A stretch of DNA of 64,000 bases from Amycolatopsis sp. CA-126428 (lineage in GTDB: Bacteria > Actinomycetota > Actinomycetes > Mycobacteriales > Pseudonocardiaceae): NCBI RefSeq assembly GCF_002904335.1, contig NZ_PPHF01000081.1, positions 22,072 to 86,071 of the forward strand. The letters run 5' to 3'. Shown piece after piece: positions 8,191-16,112 of the stretch. The translations under genes and the position numbers were made by a program. Below the pieces are notes generated by a model. That model searched no databases. It saw only the letters and a program-made list of their open reading frames with translations, and was not told the DNA's origin. Positions within the stretch are counted from its first letter, which is position 1, and the number at the start of each line of letters is the position of its first letter.

Positions 8191-9117
8191 ATGAGGATCC
8201 GCACCCTCGCGGTGGGACTGCTCGCCGGTGGGCTGGCGCTGACCACGCTGACCGCCTGCGGCAAGGAAGGCACGCCGACCTCGCCGGGTTCGGGCGCCCA
8301 GAGCGGCACGAACGCCCCCGCCGCGCTGACCTACCCGGTCGCGACCGGCGTCGACCTGGCCGGCTCCCCGGTGTTCGCCAAGATGAAGTCGGCCGGCGCG
8401 CTGACCGTCGGCGCCAAGGACGACCAGCCGGGCCTCGGCATGAAGGACCCGACGACCGGCAAGTTCGGCGGCTTCGACATCGAGATCGCGAAGCTCGTCT
8501 CGGCCGGCCTCGGCTTCGACCCGGAGAAGATCACCTTCCGCACGGTCGACTCGGGCGCGCGTGAGCAGACGATCGCGAACGGCGACGTGAACTACTACGT
8601 CGGCACGTACTCGATCACCGACAAGCGCAAGGCGCTCGTCTCCTTCGCCGGCCCGTACTTCCTCGCCGGCCAGGACCTGCTGGTGCGCAAGGACGACAGC
8701 TCGATCACCGGCAAGGACGCCCTCAAGGGCAAGAAGGTCTGCTCGGTCACCGGCTCGACCCCGATCCAGAAGATCCGCTCGGAGAACCTGACCGAGCCGG
8801 GCAACATCGTCGAGTTCCAGAAGTACTCGCAGTGCGTCGAGAAGCTGCAGTCGAAGGACGTCGACGCGGTCACCACCGACGACGCGATCCTCAAGGGCTA
8901 CGCGGCCCAGGAGCCGGACACCCTGAAGGTCGTCGGCCAGACGTTCTCCACGGAGAAGTACGGCATCGGCCTCAACAAGGACGACAAGGTCCTGCGCGAC
9001 AAGGTCAACGAGATCCTGCAGAAGGCGCTGGACGACGGCACCTGGCAGAAGATCTACGACGCGACCCTCGGCAAGTCGGGCTCGGCCGCCAAGAAGCCGA
9101 CCCTCGAGAAGTACTGA
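8191..9117 (+). CDS. gluB: Glutamate-binding lipoprotein of the GluABCD importer
   Basis: A 308-residue extracytoplasmic solute-binding protein. The lipobox is LTAC after a hydrophobic signal segment; a low-complexity Ser/Gly linker follows. The mature domain contains GMKDPTTGKFGGFDIEIAKL, YVGTYSITDKRKALVSFAGPY and an ATP-transporter-type hinge, as in polar amino acid binding proteins (family 3). It is coded 55 bases after gluA with its own ribosome-binding site (AGGAGAG). A strong hairpin downstream separates it from the permease genes, which would favour higher binding-protein levels. Confidence 0.92.
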   Translation: MRIRTLAVGLLAGGLALTTLTACGKEGTPTSPGSGAQSGTNAPAALTYPVATGVDLAGSPVFAKMKSAGALTVGAKDDQPGLGMKDPTTGKFGGFDIEIAKLVSAGLGFDPEKITFRTVDSGAREQTIANGDVNYYVGTYSITDKRKALVSFAGPYFLAGQDLLVRKDDSSITGKDALKGKKVCSVTGSTPIQKIRSENLTEPGNIVEFQKYSQCVEKLQSKDVDAVTTDDAILKGYAAQEPDTLKVVGQTFSTEKYGIGLNKDDKVLRDKVNEILQKALDDGTWQKIYDATLGKSGSAAKKPTLEKY

Positions 9118-9129
9118 CACTCGCGTGAC

Positions 9130-9162
9130 GGCCGGTGGATCGGGTTTCCCGGTCCACCGGCC
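9130..9162 (+). terminator. Intra-operon hairpin between gluB and gluC
   Basis: The arms GGCCGGTGGA (9130-9139) and TCCACCGGCC (9153-9162) pair perfectly and continue through a G-U wobble into an inner CGGG/CCCG stem with a TTT loop, giving about a 15-bp stem. There is no long T-run after it, so it is more likely a partial terminator or mRNA-stabilising element than a full stop. Confidence 0.7.
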
Positions 9163-9203
9163 TTCTCCATCCACCCCTTGACCACGGACGCGGGGAAGGC
9201 TCC

Positions 9204-9851
9204 ATGGACGTCCTGCTCAACAACCTGGACCTGTTCGGTCCGTTCTTCCTCACCACGATCGAGCTGTTCCTGCTCTCGGCCGTGGGCAGCCTGGTCTGGG
9301 GCACGATCCTGGCCATGCTGCGGGTGAGCCCGGTCCCGGTCTTCCGCGCCGTCGGCACGGCGTACGTGACGATCGCCCGGAACACGCCGCTCACCCTGGT
9401 GTTCGCGTTCTTCGTGTTCGCGTACCCGCTGCTCGACATCGTCAAGCTCGACTACTTCCCGGCCGCGGTGGTCGCCCTGACCGTGTACACCTCGGCGTTC
9501 ATCTGCGAGGTCGTGCGCTCGGGCATCAACACCGTGCCGGTCGGCCAGGCCGAGGCGGGCCGCGCGCTGGGGCTGACCTTCGGCCAGATCCTCGGCCAGG
9601 TCGTGCTCCCGCAGGCGCTGCGTTCGGTCGTCCCGCCGCTGATCAGCACCCTGATCGCGTTGCTGAAGAACACCACCATCGCCGCCGGTTTCTCGGTCGC
9701 GGAGGCCGGGGCGATCCGCTCGTACCTGTCCGAACGCGGCGAGAACCAGCTGATCGGCCTGCTGTGGGTCGCGCTCGGGTTCATCGTCCTGGTCGCCGTG
9801 CTGTCGTTCGTCCAACGCAGCCTGGAGAAGCGCTGGAGCGTGGCCCGATGA
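9204..9851 (+). CDS. gluC: Glutamate ABC transporter permease
   Basis: A 215-residue inner-membrane permease of the HisMQ type with about five transmembrane segments and the EAA loop QAEAGRALGLTFGQILGQVV near residues 113-133, which contacts GluA. ATG 9204 follows GGGGAAGG; an upstream in-frame start at 9135 would lie inside the gluB-gluC hairpin and is rejected. Its stop overlaps the gluD start (ATGA). Confidence 0.92.
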   Translation: MDVLLNNLDLFGPFFLTTIELFLLSAVGSLVWGTILAMLRVSPVPVFRAVGTAYVTIARNTPLTLVFAFFVFAYPLLDIVKLDYFPAAVVALTVYTSAFICEVVRSGINTVPVGQAEAGRALGLTFGQILGQVVLPQALRSVVPPLISTLIALLKNTTIAAGFSVAEAGAIRSYLSERGENQLIGLLWVALGFIVLVAVLSFVQRSLEKRWSVAR

Positions 9852-10708
9852 GCAACGTTTTGTTCGACGTCCCGGGCCCGAAGGCCCGGCTGCGCTACCG
9901 CACCTACGCGGTGGTCGGCACCCTCGTGGTCCTCGCGTTCCTCGGCTACATCGGGTGGCGCTTCTACGACAGCGGCCAGTTCACCGCCCGCAAGTGGGAG
10001 TGGCTGCAGTACGCGCAGGTGCAGCGCGACCTGGGCAACGCGGTGCTTTCGACGCTCCAGGCGTTCGCCGCCGCGGCCGTGCTGGCGCTGGTCTTCGGCG
10101 CGATCTTCGCGGCCGGCCGGCTGTCGGACCACGCCTGGATCCGCCGGATCGCCGGCTTCGTCGTCGAGTTCTTCCGCGCCATCCCCGCGCTGATCCTGAT
10201 GTTCCTGTTCTACTTCGGCCTGCCGACCGTCGGCGTGCCGACGAGCCCGTTCCTCGGCGTGGTCCTCGGCCTGACGCTGTACAACGGCTCGGTGCTCGCC
10301 GAGGTCTTCCGCGCGGGCATCCAGTCGCTGCCGAAGGGCCAGAGCGAAGCCGCGTACGCGCTGGGCATGCGCAAGACGCAGGTGATGTTCCTGGTTCTGC
10401 TGCCGCAGGCGGTCCGGGCGATGCTGCCGACGATCATCAGCCAGCTCGTCGTGCTGCTGAAGGACACCGCGCTCGGCTTCATCATCACCTACCAGGAGCT
10501 GCTCTACTACGCCCGCTACATCGGTTCACAGGGGACGTTCGGGCGGCCGATCGTGCCGTCGACGATCGTGGCGACCGCCATCTACGTGGTGATGTGCCTG
10601 CTGCTGACGGCGCTGGCGACGTACCTGGAGCGGCGCAACCGCCGCAACAAGAAGGTCGTGGCGGCCCCGCCCGCGGCGACCGACAACCTCGTGGCCGCTT
10701 CGGCCTGA
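9848..10708 (+). CDS. gluD: Glutamate ABC transporter permease
   Basis: A 286-residue HisMQ-type permease, the partner of GluC. It has a longer N-terminal cytoplasmic and TM1 region (TYAVVGTLVVLAFLGYIGW) and the EAA loop GQSEAAYALGMRKTQVMF. ATG 9848 overlaps the gluC stop, so the two permeases are translationally coupled, consistent with a heterodimeric channel. A strong terminator hairpin follows within 15 bases, ending the operon. Confidence 0.92.
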   Translation: MSNVLFDVPGPKARLRYRTYAVVGTLVVLAFLGYIGWRFYDSGQFTARKWEWLQYAQVQRDLGNAVLSTLQAFAAAAVLALVFGAIFAAGRLSDHAWIRRIAGFVVEFFRAIPALILMFLFYFGLPTVGVPTSPFLGVVLGLTLYNGSVLAEVFRAGIQSLPKGQSEAAYALGMRKTQVMFLVLLPQAVRAMLPTIISQLVVLLKDTALGFIITYQELLYYARYIGSQGTFGRPIVPSTIVATAIYVVMCLLLTALATYLERRNRRNKKVVAAPPAATDNLVAASA

Positions 10709-10720
10709 GTCACCCGTTCG

Positions 10721-10748
10721 AGGCCCCCGGGACACGTCCCGGGGGCCT
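10721..10748 (+). terminator. gluABCD transcription terminator
   Basis: A perfect 13-bp inverted repeat, AGGCCCCCGGGAC (10721-10733) and its complement (10736-10748), begins 12 bases after the gluD stop. Only TTG follows, which is common for GC-rich actinomycete terminators lacking a T-tract. Confidence 0.75.
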
Positions 10749-10783
10749 TGTCGTGTCCCGGGGCGTCCCCTAGCGTCGGCGGC

Positions 10784-11521
10784 ATGGGTGTCGCACTGGT
10801 GACCGGCAGTTCCCGGGGTCTCGGCCGGGTGATCGCGCGCCGGCTGGCCCGCGACGGGTTCGCCGTCGCGGTCAACGGCCGGCACGACAACGCCGACCTC
10901 AAGACGGCCGCGGAGGCCATCCTCGCCGAGGGCGGCCGCGCGGCGGCGTTCGCGGCGGACGTGACCGACCGCCGCCAGGCCGGCGACCTGGTCGACGCCG
11001 TCACGGCGTTGCTGGGCCCGATCGGGGTGCTGGTGCTCAACGCGACCGGCCCGCAGCCGGAGGCACCGGTGTCGTCGGTCGGCTGGCCGGATCACCTGGC
11101 CCAGCTGGACTTCTTCGTGCGGTCGCCGCTGCTGCTGGGCCACGCGGTGCTGCCGGGGATGCGCGCCCGCCGCCACGGCCGCATCGTGCACATCGACTCG
11201 GAGGTGGCGGACCGCCCGCCCCCGGGCCGCTCGGCGTACGCGACGGCGAAGAGCGCCCAGATCGGCCTGGCCCGGGCGTGGGCACGCGAACTGGCCCCGG
11301 ACGGCATCACGGTCAACACGGTGGCGCCCGGGTTCATCCCGGTGGAGCGGCACGCGGAGGTACCGGAAGCCGAGCGCGAGGAGTACCGGTCGTCAGTCCC
11401 GGTGGGACGGCTGGGCACGCCCGAGGAGGTGGCCGCGGCGGTGAGCTTCTTCGCCTCGGAAGAGGCAGGCTTCATCACCGGCCAACGCCTCCTCGTCGAC
11501 GGCGGCCGCGCGCTCGGTTAG
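10784..11521 (+). CDS. Short-chain dehydrogenase/reductase (FabG-like)
   Basis: A 245-residue classical SDR. The Rossmann motif is TGSSRGLG (residues ~6-13), the catalytic Tyr/Lys are in SAYATAKSAQ, and the C-terminus has the NTVAPGFI and GFITGQRLLVDGG motifs. Cofactor is probably NADPH, from the Arg after the glycine motif. ATG 10784 gives the normal family N-terminus; no close ribosome-binding site is visible, so it may be leaderless or read from the transcript of gluD. Substrate cannot be inferred. It is the last intact gene before the insertion patch. Confidence 0.85.
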   Translation: MGVALVTGSSRGLGRVIARRLARDGFAVAVNGRHDNADLKTAAEAILAEGGRAAAFAADVTDRRQAGDLVDAVTALLGPIGVLVLNATGPQPEAPVSSVGWPDHLAQLDFFVRSPLLLGHAVLPGMRARRHGRIVHIDSEVADRPPPGRSAYATAKSAQIGLARAWARELAPDGITVNTVAPGFIPVERHAEVPEAEREEYRSSVPVGRLGTPEEVAAAVSFFASEEAGFITGQRLLVDGGRALG

Positions 11522-11539
11522 CTGCCCTGCTGTGTGTGG

Positions 11540-11757
11540 TCAGGGTTGGGTCTTCTGGACAAGCCTTTCATCCGGGATCTGGCCGGCCAGGCCGCCGTGG
11601 GGGCGGTGGAGGTGAATGATCTTCTCGACCCACCTCGGGAGGGGTGATGGTCGGGCAGTGCAGCGGGGTGCTCGAGCACCGGGAGAACACGGTGCGGCTG
11701 ATGCCGTAATACCGGCAGGTCGCCGCGACGTTGCCGCAACAACCTCGGTCAATTTCG
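11540..11757 (-). pseudogene. Eroded integrase/transposase remnant (IS481/IS3-like)
   Basis: Two separate pieces of an rve-type transposase can be read on the minus strand in different frames. Near 11757-11680 the frame reads NVAATCRYYGISRTVFSRC, the helix-turn-helix N-terminus of this family. Near 11620-11540 another frame reads IHLHRPHGGLAGQIPDERL, the C-terminal HRPHG...ERL motif. The ~250-residue catalytic core between them is missing, so an internal deletion has left a dead scar. It sits next to an intact IS5-family element. Confidence 0.7.
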
Positions 11758-11765
11758 GAGTTAGA

Positions 11766-11782
11766 GGTCAGTTCAGAATGAG
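11766..11782 (+). repeat. IS5-family left terminal inverted repeat
   Basis: GGTCAGTTCAGAATGAG, identical to the reverse complement of 12618-12634. The flanking TTAG (11761-11764) is the left copy of the target duplication. Confidence 0.93.
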
Positions 11783-11829
11783 TCGGCGTGTCGTCTTGCC
11801 TGACATGCGGGACTTTCCAAAATGTTGGT

Positions 11830-12632
11830 ATGCGTGAGGAGGTTCTGACCGACCAGCTGTGGGAGCGGCTGGAGCCACTGCTTCCGGTGCATCCACGGCG
11901 GTTCCGCTATCCGGGTCGCAAGCGTGCTGATGATCGTGCTGCACTCGAAGGCATCCTGTACGTGATCCGCACCGGCATCGGATGGAATCGCCTGCCCACC
12001 GCGCTGTTCGGCGCCTCCGGGGCCACCTGCTGGCGGCGGCTGACCGAGTGGCACGAGGCCGGTATCTGGCAGCAGCTGCACGAACGCCTGCTCGCCGAAC
12101 TGCGGGCCGCCGGGTTGCTGGATCTGTCCGCTGCGCTGGTCGACTCCGCTCACCTGCGTGCCCTCAAAGGGGGGAGCACACCGGCCCCAGCCCGGTCGAC
12201 CGGCGCAAGCTTGGCTCGAAGCACCATCTGATCACCGACGCCCACTGCACCCCGTTGGCGGTCACGCTGACCGGCGGCCACCGCAATGACGTCACTCAGC
12301 TGATTCCGCTGGTCGACGCCATTCCGCCGATCCGTGGCGTGGTCGGCAAGCCTCGGCGCCGGCCGCGGCGGCTCTACGCCGATCGCGGCTACGACCACGA
12401 CAAGTACCGCCGCCTCGTCCGGGCCCGCGGCATCACTCCGCACATCGCCCGCCGCGGCGTCGAGCACGGCTCCGGCCTGGGCACCATCCGCTGGCCGGTC
12501 GAGCGCGCCTTCGCCTGGCTCAAGAACTTCCGCCGACTGCGCATCCGCACCGAACGACGAGCCGACGTGCATCAAGCCATCCTCAGCCGCGCCTGCTCCG
12601 TGATCTGCCTCCGCAAACTCATTCTGAACTGA
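11830..12632 (+). CDS. IS5-family transposase, OrfAB by -1 frameshift
   Basis: The zero frame starts at ATG 11830 and stops at 12231 (133 aa). It carries the N-terminal domain (WERLEPLLPVHPRRFRYPGR) and the first catalytic Asp region (ALVDSAHLRALK). The rest of the enzyme lies in the -1 frame to the stop at 12632: GSKHHLITDAHCTPLAV, second Asp in RRLYADRGYDHDKYR, and the catalytic Glu in RWPVERAFAWLKNFRRLRIR. All DDE residues are therefore present when the frames are joined. The overlap contains a run of six G, the usual arrangement for programmed frameshifting in this IS family. Without frameshifting only a short DNA-binding protein would be made. Confidence 0.9.
12166..12174 (+). other. Probable -1 ribosomal frameshift site of the transposase
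   Basis: AAAGGGGGG at 12166-12174 lies where the zero frame (LKGGST) must shift to the -1 frame (EHTGPSPVDRRK). Slippage of AGG/GGG codons back by one base keeps pairing in the G-run. Location is fixed by the two reading frames; efficiency is unknown. Confidence 0.7.
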
Positions 12633-12634
12633 CC
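12618..12634 (-). repeat. IS5-family right terminal inverted repeat
   Basis: CTCATTCTGAACTGACC, the perfect complement of the left end. It overlaps the last codons and stop of the transposase, and TTAG at 12637-12640 is the right target duplicate. Confidence 0.93.
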
Positions 12635-12679
12635 CCTTAGCCCGTCACGGAGCCGGCGCGAGGCTCCCGTCCGCGTCGT

Positions 12680-13399
12680 TCACCCCTGCTCCCCCTGCGT
12701 GCCCGATACGTCCTTTGTGGACGGTAACTCCCCCGCGGCGCCGTTCCGCCGCGTGCGGTGCAGCACGCCGAGCACACCCAGAACCAGCGCGAGCGCCACC
12801 CCCAGCGCGGCCCACATCGCGACGTGCAGCTGCAGCAGCCCGCCCGCGAAGGCCCCCACGAGCATCGCCCCCACGGCGGCGACCTTCCGCAGCGGGCGCG
12901 AACCCGGCCCGCCGGCCGCCTTCGAATCCGCCGCGAAACCGGTCAGCGTCATCGTCAGCACCGTCGTCGTCAGATCGGGCGCGCCGATGCGGCGGACGGC
13001 CGCGTTCTGCAGGCCCATCGCCAGCCCGAGCACGACGATCAGCAGTTCACTGCCCAGCCGCGTCTCACTGCCCAGGGTCGCCGACAGCACGACGGCCACC
13101 GCGATCAGCGCCGCCTGCGCCGCGGTCGCCTGCCGCAGGGCGTCGTAGTCGTCTTCGCGCCGGGCCAGCCGCCCGCCGGCGAGCGCGCCGGCCAGGAACG
13201 CGAGCACGGCTGTCAGCGACGCGAGCACCGACAACGTCGTCTCCCCCGCCGCCGCGAAGCCGAGGAACACGACGTTCCCGGTCATGTTGGCGACGAAGAC
13301 GCGCCCCAGCCCGAGGAAGCTGACGGCGTCGACCACGCCGGTGACGACGGTCAGCGTCAGCAGCAGGACGGCCAGGTCCCGTGGTTTCGGTTCAGCCAT
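12680..13399 (-). CDS. DUF1275 (YoaK-like) membrane protein
   Basis: A ~239-residue polytopic membrane protein with about six hydrophobic helices. Family motifs are visible: GVVDAVSFLGLGRVFVANMTGNVVF near the N-terminus (the TGN signature) and GLAMGLQNAAVRRIGAPDLTTTVLTMTLT in the second half. Function of DUF1275 proteins is unknown; a transport role is often assumed. ATG 13399 is chosen over 13414 by family length, although neither has a clear ribosome-binding site. The IS5 element ends 44 bases after its stop. Confidence 0.85.
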   Translation of the reverse strand: MAEPKPRDLAVLLLTLTVVTGVVDAVSFLGLGRVFVANMTGNVVFLGFAAAGETTLSVLASLTAVLAFLAGALAGGRLARREDDYDALRQATAAQAALIAVAVVLSATLGSETRLGSELLIVVLGLAMGLQNAAVRRIGAPDLTTTVLTMTLTGFAADSKAAGGPGSRPLRKVAAVGAMLVGAFAGGLLQLHVAMWAALGVALALVLGVLGVLHRTRRNGAAGELPSTKDVSGTQGEQG

Positions 13400-13466
13400 G
13401 ACTGCATTCAACACCGATCGCGCGTCGATTCCAAATGAGTATTTCGTATATCGCTTAAGAAAGCGC

Positions 13467-13516
13467 GAAGCAGCTTCGCCCGCGAAGCGCCTTCACAGCG
13501 CTTCGCACGCTGCTTC
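13467..13516. repeat. Nested inverted repeat in divergent intergenic region
   Basis: Inner arms GCGAAGCGC (13482-13490) and GCGCTTCGC (13498-13506) are perfect with a 7-base loop. Outer arms GAAGCAGC (13467-13474) and GCTGCTTC (13509-13516) are also perfect. The structure lies in the 209-bp gap between the DUF1275 gene and the XRE regulator, which otherwise holds no gene. It could be an operator pair or an RNA hairpin. Confidence 0.6.
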
Positions 13517-13608
13517 TGTTGTCACACAGGCGGAACAGCGACCTCCTTGCGGTGAATCCGCGCGCGGCGAGCGGCGTTTTGTCGGAGGTTCCCTCTACCG
13601 TCCGTGGC

Positions 13609-14460
13609 ATGACCGAAAAGAGCACGGTGCGCACGCGGGAAATGGCCTGCGAACTCAAGAGCCAGCGCGAGCTGAAACGGCTGACCCTGCGCGAGCTGGC
13701 CCGCCGCGCGGACTGGTCGGCTTCGAAGGTGTCCGCCTGGGAGAACGGCCGGAGCATCTCGCCGATCGACGCGGCGATCTACCTCGCCCACTGCGGCACC
13801 AAGGCCGCGGAACGCGCGCGGCTCCTCGAACTGACCAAGCCGCCCGGCGACCTCTACTGGGTGCGGCCCTACTTCGACAAGCTCGTCGACCCGATGAAGT
13901 CCCTCATCATCCAGGAAAACCTCGCGCGATCGATCACCTACTACAGCCCGGCCGCCCTCCCCGGGATGCTGCAGACGGAGGAGTACGTCCACACCTGTTT
14001 CGAACTCACCGGCCGCTACACCTCCGACCGGCTCGGCATGCTGACGCGGGCCCGGGTGGACCGGCAGCAGCTGCTGCAGCGCCACGCCCCGCCGGTCTGC
14101 ACCTTCTTCGTGCACGAGCGCGCTTTGCGCTCGGTCGTCGGAAATCCGGCGCTCATGCACGAGCAGCTGCAGAACCTCGTGCTCACCACGAACCTGCCGC
14201 ACTGCGTCATCCGGGTGGTGCCGGAGTCGGATCCGACGTTCCGCGTGCTGAGCACGACCTTCACGGTCATGGAGTTCCCCGAACACGCCCCGGTGGTCTA
14301 CGAAGAGACCTACACCGCGGGCTTGTTCGTGGACGACCGCATCGCCGTGGAGGCCTTCTACCTTCTCGTCACGAGGCTGGAACAAGTGGCCCTCTCCGAG
14401 GGACAATCACGGGAGTGGCTCGTCCGGTTCTCGGACGAGTACGAACGCCGGAGGGAGTGA
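13609..14460 (+). CDS. XRE-family regulator with DUF5753 domain
   Basis: A 283-residue protein. The N-terminal helix-turn-helix reads LKSQRELKRLTLRELARRADWSASKVSAWENG split over residues ~17-48; the rest is DUF5753, with the marker segments YYSPAALPGMLQTEEY, RVDRQQLL, ERALRSVVGN and VVYEETYTAGLFVDD. Such proteins are abundant in actinomycetes and almost always sit next to a DUF397 protein, as here, where they can behave as a regulator/antagonist pair related to WhiJ/BldB-type systems. ATG 13609 starts the standard N-terminus. Confidence 0.88.
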   Translation: MTEKSTVRTREMACELKSQRELKRLTLRELARRADWSASKVSAWENGRSISPIDAAIYLAHCGTKAAERARLLELTKPPGDLYWVRPYFDKLVDPMKSLIIQENLARSITYYSPAALPGMLQTEEYVHTCFELTGRYTSDRLGMLTRARVDRQQLLQRHAPPVCTFFVHERALRSVVGNPALMHEQLQNLVLTTNLPHCVIRVVPESDPTFRVLSTTFTVMEFPEHAPVVYEETYTAGLFVDDRIAVEAFYLLVTRLEQVALSEGQSREWLVRFSDEYERRRE

Positions 14461-14466
14461 TCGAGG

Positions 14467-14646
14467 GTGGCCCGCGAGCGGACTTGGTTCAAGAGCAGCC
14501 ACAGCGAAGGCCAGGAACACCAGACGTGTGTGGAGGTGGCCCTGACTTCGCAGGTCACCGCGGTCCGCGACTCGAAGGCGCCCGCCACCGGGCATCTGAC
14601 GGTCCCCCACGCCGCGTGGAACGCGCTGCTCAGCTCACTGCGCTGA
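14467..14646 (+). CDS. DUF397 protein
   Basis: A 59-residue protein read from GTG 14467. It shows the DUF397 pattern: TWFKSSHSEGQEHQTCVEVAL, then VTAVRDSKAPATGHLTVPHAAWNAL. It starts 6 bases after the XRE/DUF5753 stop and is almost certainly co-translated with it. DUF397 proteins are small partners of these regulators with no known enzymatic role. Its last 17 bases overlap the 3' end of the convergent amidohydrolase gene. Confidence 0.88.
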   Translation: MARERTWFKSSHSEGQEHQTCVEVALTSQVTAVRDSKAPATGHLTVPHAAWNALLSSLR

Positions 14647-15745
14647 CGCGTTTCCCGTCGTGCCAGACCGCCCGGGTCCGCCCGGGCAGGTCAGTCACGT
14701 CGAGATCCGTGCCGTCCAGCAGCACCAGGTCGGCGCGCAACCCGGGCTCGACCCGACCGCGGTCGTCGTCGAGCCGGAGCAGACGAGCCGCCTCGGAGGT
14801 GGCCGCCTTCAGGGCGGCCGCCTCGCCGAGCACCGCGGCCAGCAGCCACAGCTCGGTCGTCAAGTCGACATGGGGACGCGGGGCGAGGTCGGAACCGGCG
14901 GCGACGCGGACACCGGCTTCCACCGCGAGCCGAAGCGAGCGGCGGTGCGTCTCGGCGAACTCGCTGTCGCTGATCGGCGAGAGCGTCGGCACGTACCAGG
15001 CGTGCTCGAGGGCGGCCGCGGCGTCGTCGTCGAGGAAGGTGCCGTGCTCGATGCTGCGCGCTCCCGCGCGGGCGGCCGAGACGACGGCGGCGGAGGTGTG
15101 CGCGTGGGCCAGCACGTCCCGGCCGGCGCGGCGGGCCTCGTCGACCAGTGCGGCGAGCTCGTCGTCGGTCGGGCGGACGTCGACACCGTCTCGCACCGCC
15201 CGCATGGCCCCGCCGGCGCCGACCTTGATCCAGTCGGCGCCGGCGCGCACCATCCGGCGAACCGCCGCGCGGGCGGCGTCCGGCCCATCGAACAGCGGGT
15301 CGGGCAGCGACGGGTCACCGTAGTGGTCGACGGCGCCCGCGGGCGCCTCCCAGCTGTCGCCGAGCCCACCGGTCGGCGACAGCTGCCGCAGGCTGACCAG
15401 CAGGTCGGGCCCGGCGATCCACCCTTCGCGCAGGGCGTGCTTGAACCCGGCATCGGCGCCCCAGGCGTCCCGGACGGTGGTGATCCCGCGCGCCAGCAGC
15501 CCGCGCAGCACGGGCACGGCTTCGAGGATCCGCGCACTGCGCGGCACTGGCTCGGGCCGGGGAAAAGCCACGTGCACGTGACAATCGATGAGCCCGGGGA
15601 TCAGCAGGCCGCCCGAGCAGTCGACGCGCTCGCCGTCGAGGCCCGCCCCCACCTCGGCGATTCGCGAGCCGTCCAGCCGGACGTCCGCACGGACGCTCTC
15701 CCCGGTTTCGGGATCGAACACCCGCGCCCCGGCGAGCACCGTCAC
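14630..15745 (-). CDS. Amidohydrolase-superfamily metal-dependent hydrolase
   Basis: A 371-residue imidazolonepropionase/prolidase-like amidohydrolase. Metal ligands are visible in order: DCHVHVAFP (HxH), the Lys/His region DWIKVGAGG, LAHAHTSAA, RSIEHGTFLDD and the catalytic Asp in AAGSDLAPRPH. The C-terminal beta-domain ends GLRADLVLLDGTDLDV. GTG 15745 overlaps the stop of the upstream small gene (GTGA). Substrate is uncertain: amidohydrolases of this clade act on peptides, cyclic amides or carbamates. It is cytoplasmic, without a signal peptide. Confidence 0.87.
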   Translation of the reverse strand: MTVLAGARVFDPETGESVRADVRLDGSRIAEVGAGLDGERVDCSGGLLIPGLIDCHVHVAFPRPEPVPRSARILEAVPVLRGLLARGITTVRDAWGADAGFKHALREGWIAGPDLLVSLRQLSPTGGLGDSWEAPAGAVDHYGDPSLPDPLFDGPDAARAAVRRMVRAGADWIKVGAGGAMRAVRDGVDVRPTDDELAALVDEARRAGRDVLAHAHTSAAVVSAARAGARSIEHGTFLDDDAAAALEHAWYVPTLSPISDSEFAETHRRSLRLAVEAGVRVAAGSDLAPRPHVDLTTELWLLAAVLGEAAALKAATSEAARLLRLDDDRGRVEPGLRADLVLLDGTDLDVTDLPGRTRAVWHDGKRVSAVS

Positions 15746-16032
15746 CGCAGGTCCTTGCGATAGATCAGGAAGTCGCACGGCGTGGCCAGCGACGGCGCGA
15801 GGTGCGGGTAGTCCTCGGCGAGGTCCCGCGGCACGAGCAGCTCGAGCGGCCTCTCCCGGCACCCGGTCGCCTGCCTCGCCCGCTCGGCGAACCGCACGAG
15901 CTCCTGCTCGGCGCCGACCCCCCGCCGCGCCGGACCGGCGGCGACCATGCGGAGTCCCCCGGTCGCGTCGCCGAGCCGCACCCGCTCGACCACCGCGGCT
16001 GCGGCGGACGGCGGCAGCAGTTCGATCTCCAT
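15742..16032 (-). CDS. Hypothetical protein, 96 aa
   Basis: I do not recognise a family. The sequence from ATG 16032 (MEIELLPPSAAAAVVERVRL) is a small soluble mixed alpha/beta protein with paired Arg residues and a C-terminal LATPCDFLIYRKDLR. It is translationally coupled to the amidohydrolase that follows (GTGA overlap), so it may assist that enzyme. The frame extends further upstream to 16248, but that part is antisense to sdhB and passes through its terminator, so it is rejected. Confidence 0.6.
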   Translation of the reverse strand: MEIELLPPSAAAAVVERVRLGDATGGLRMVAAGPARRGVGAEQELVRFAERARQATGCRERPLELLVPRDLAEDYPHLAPSLATPCDFLIYRKDLR

Positions 16033-16060
16033 GCCCCACCTTGGCACGCGCGGACGAAAA

Positions 16061-16100
16061 GACGCTCGCGAACCGGCCTGAGGCGCGGTTCGCGAGCGTC
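16061..16100 (-). terminator. Rho-independent terminator of the sdh operon
   Basis: A perfect 14-bp inverted repeat, GACGCTCGCGAACC (16061-16074) and its complement (16087-16100), lies 13 bases beyond the sdhB stop. On the minus strand the stem is followed by TTTT (complement of 16057-16060), a classical intrinsic terminator. Confidence 0.9.
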
Positions 16101-16112
16101 GAGGAGAAAGCC

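Larger units (their letters stand above)
11765..12636 (+). mobile_element. Complete IS5-family insertion sequence, 872 bp
   Basis: The element is bounded by a perfect 17-bp terminal inverted repeat, GGTCAGTTCAGAATGAG at 11766-11782 and its complement at 12618-12634, and by a 4-bp direct repeat TTAG at 11761-11764 and 12637-12640. TTAG fits the YTAR target preference of IS5-type elements. It carries one transposase in two overlapping frames. Intact ends, target duplication and an undisrupted gene suggest recent arrival. Confidence 0.92.
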
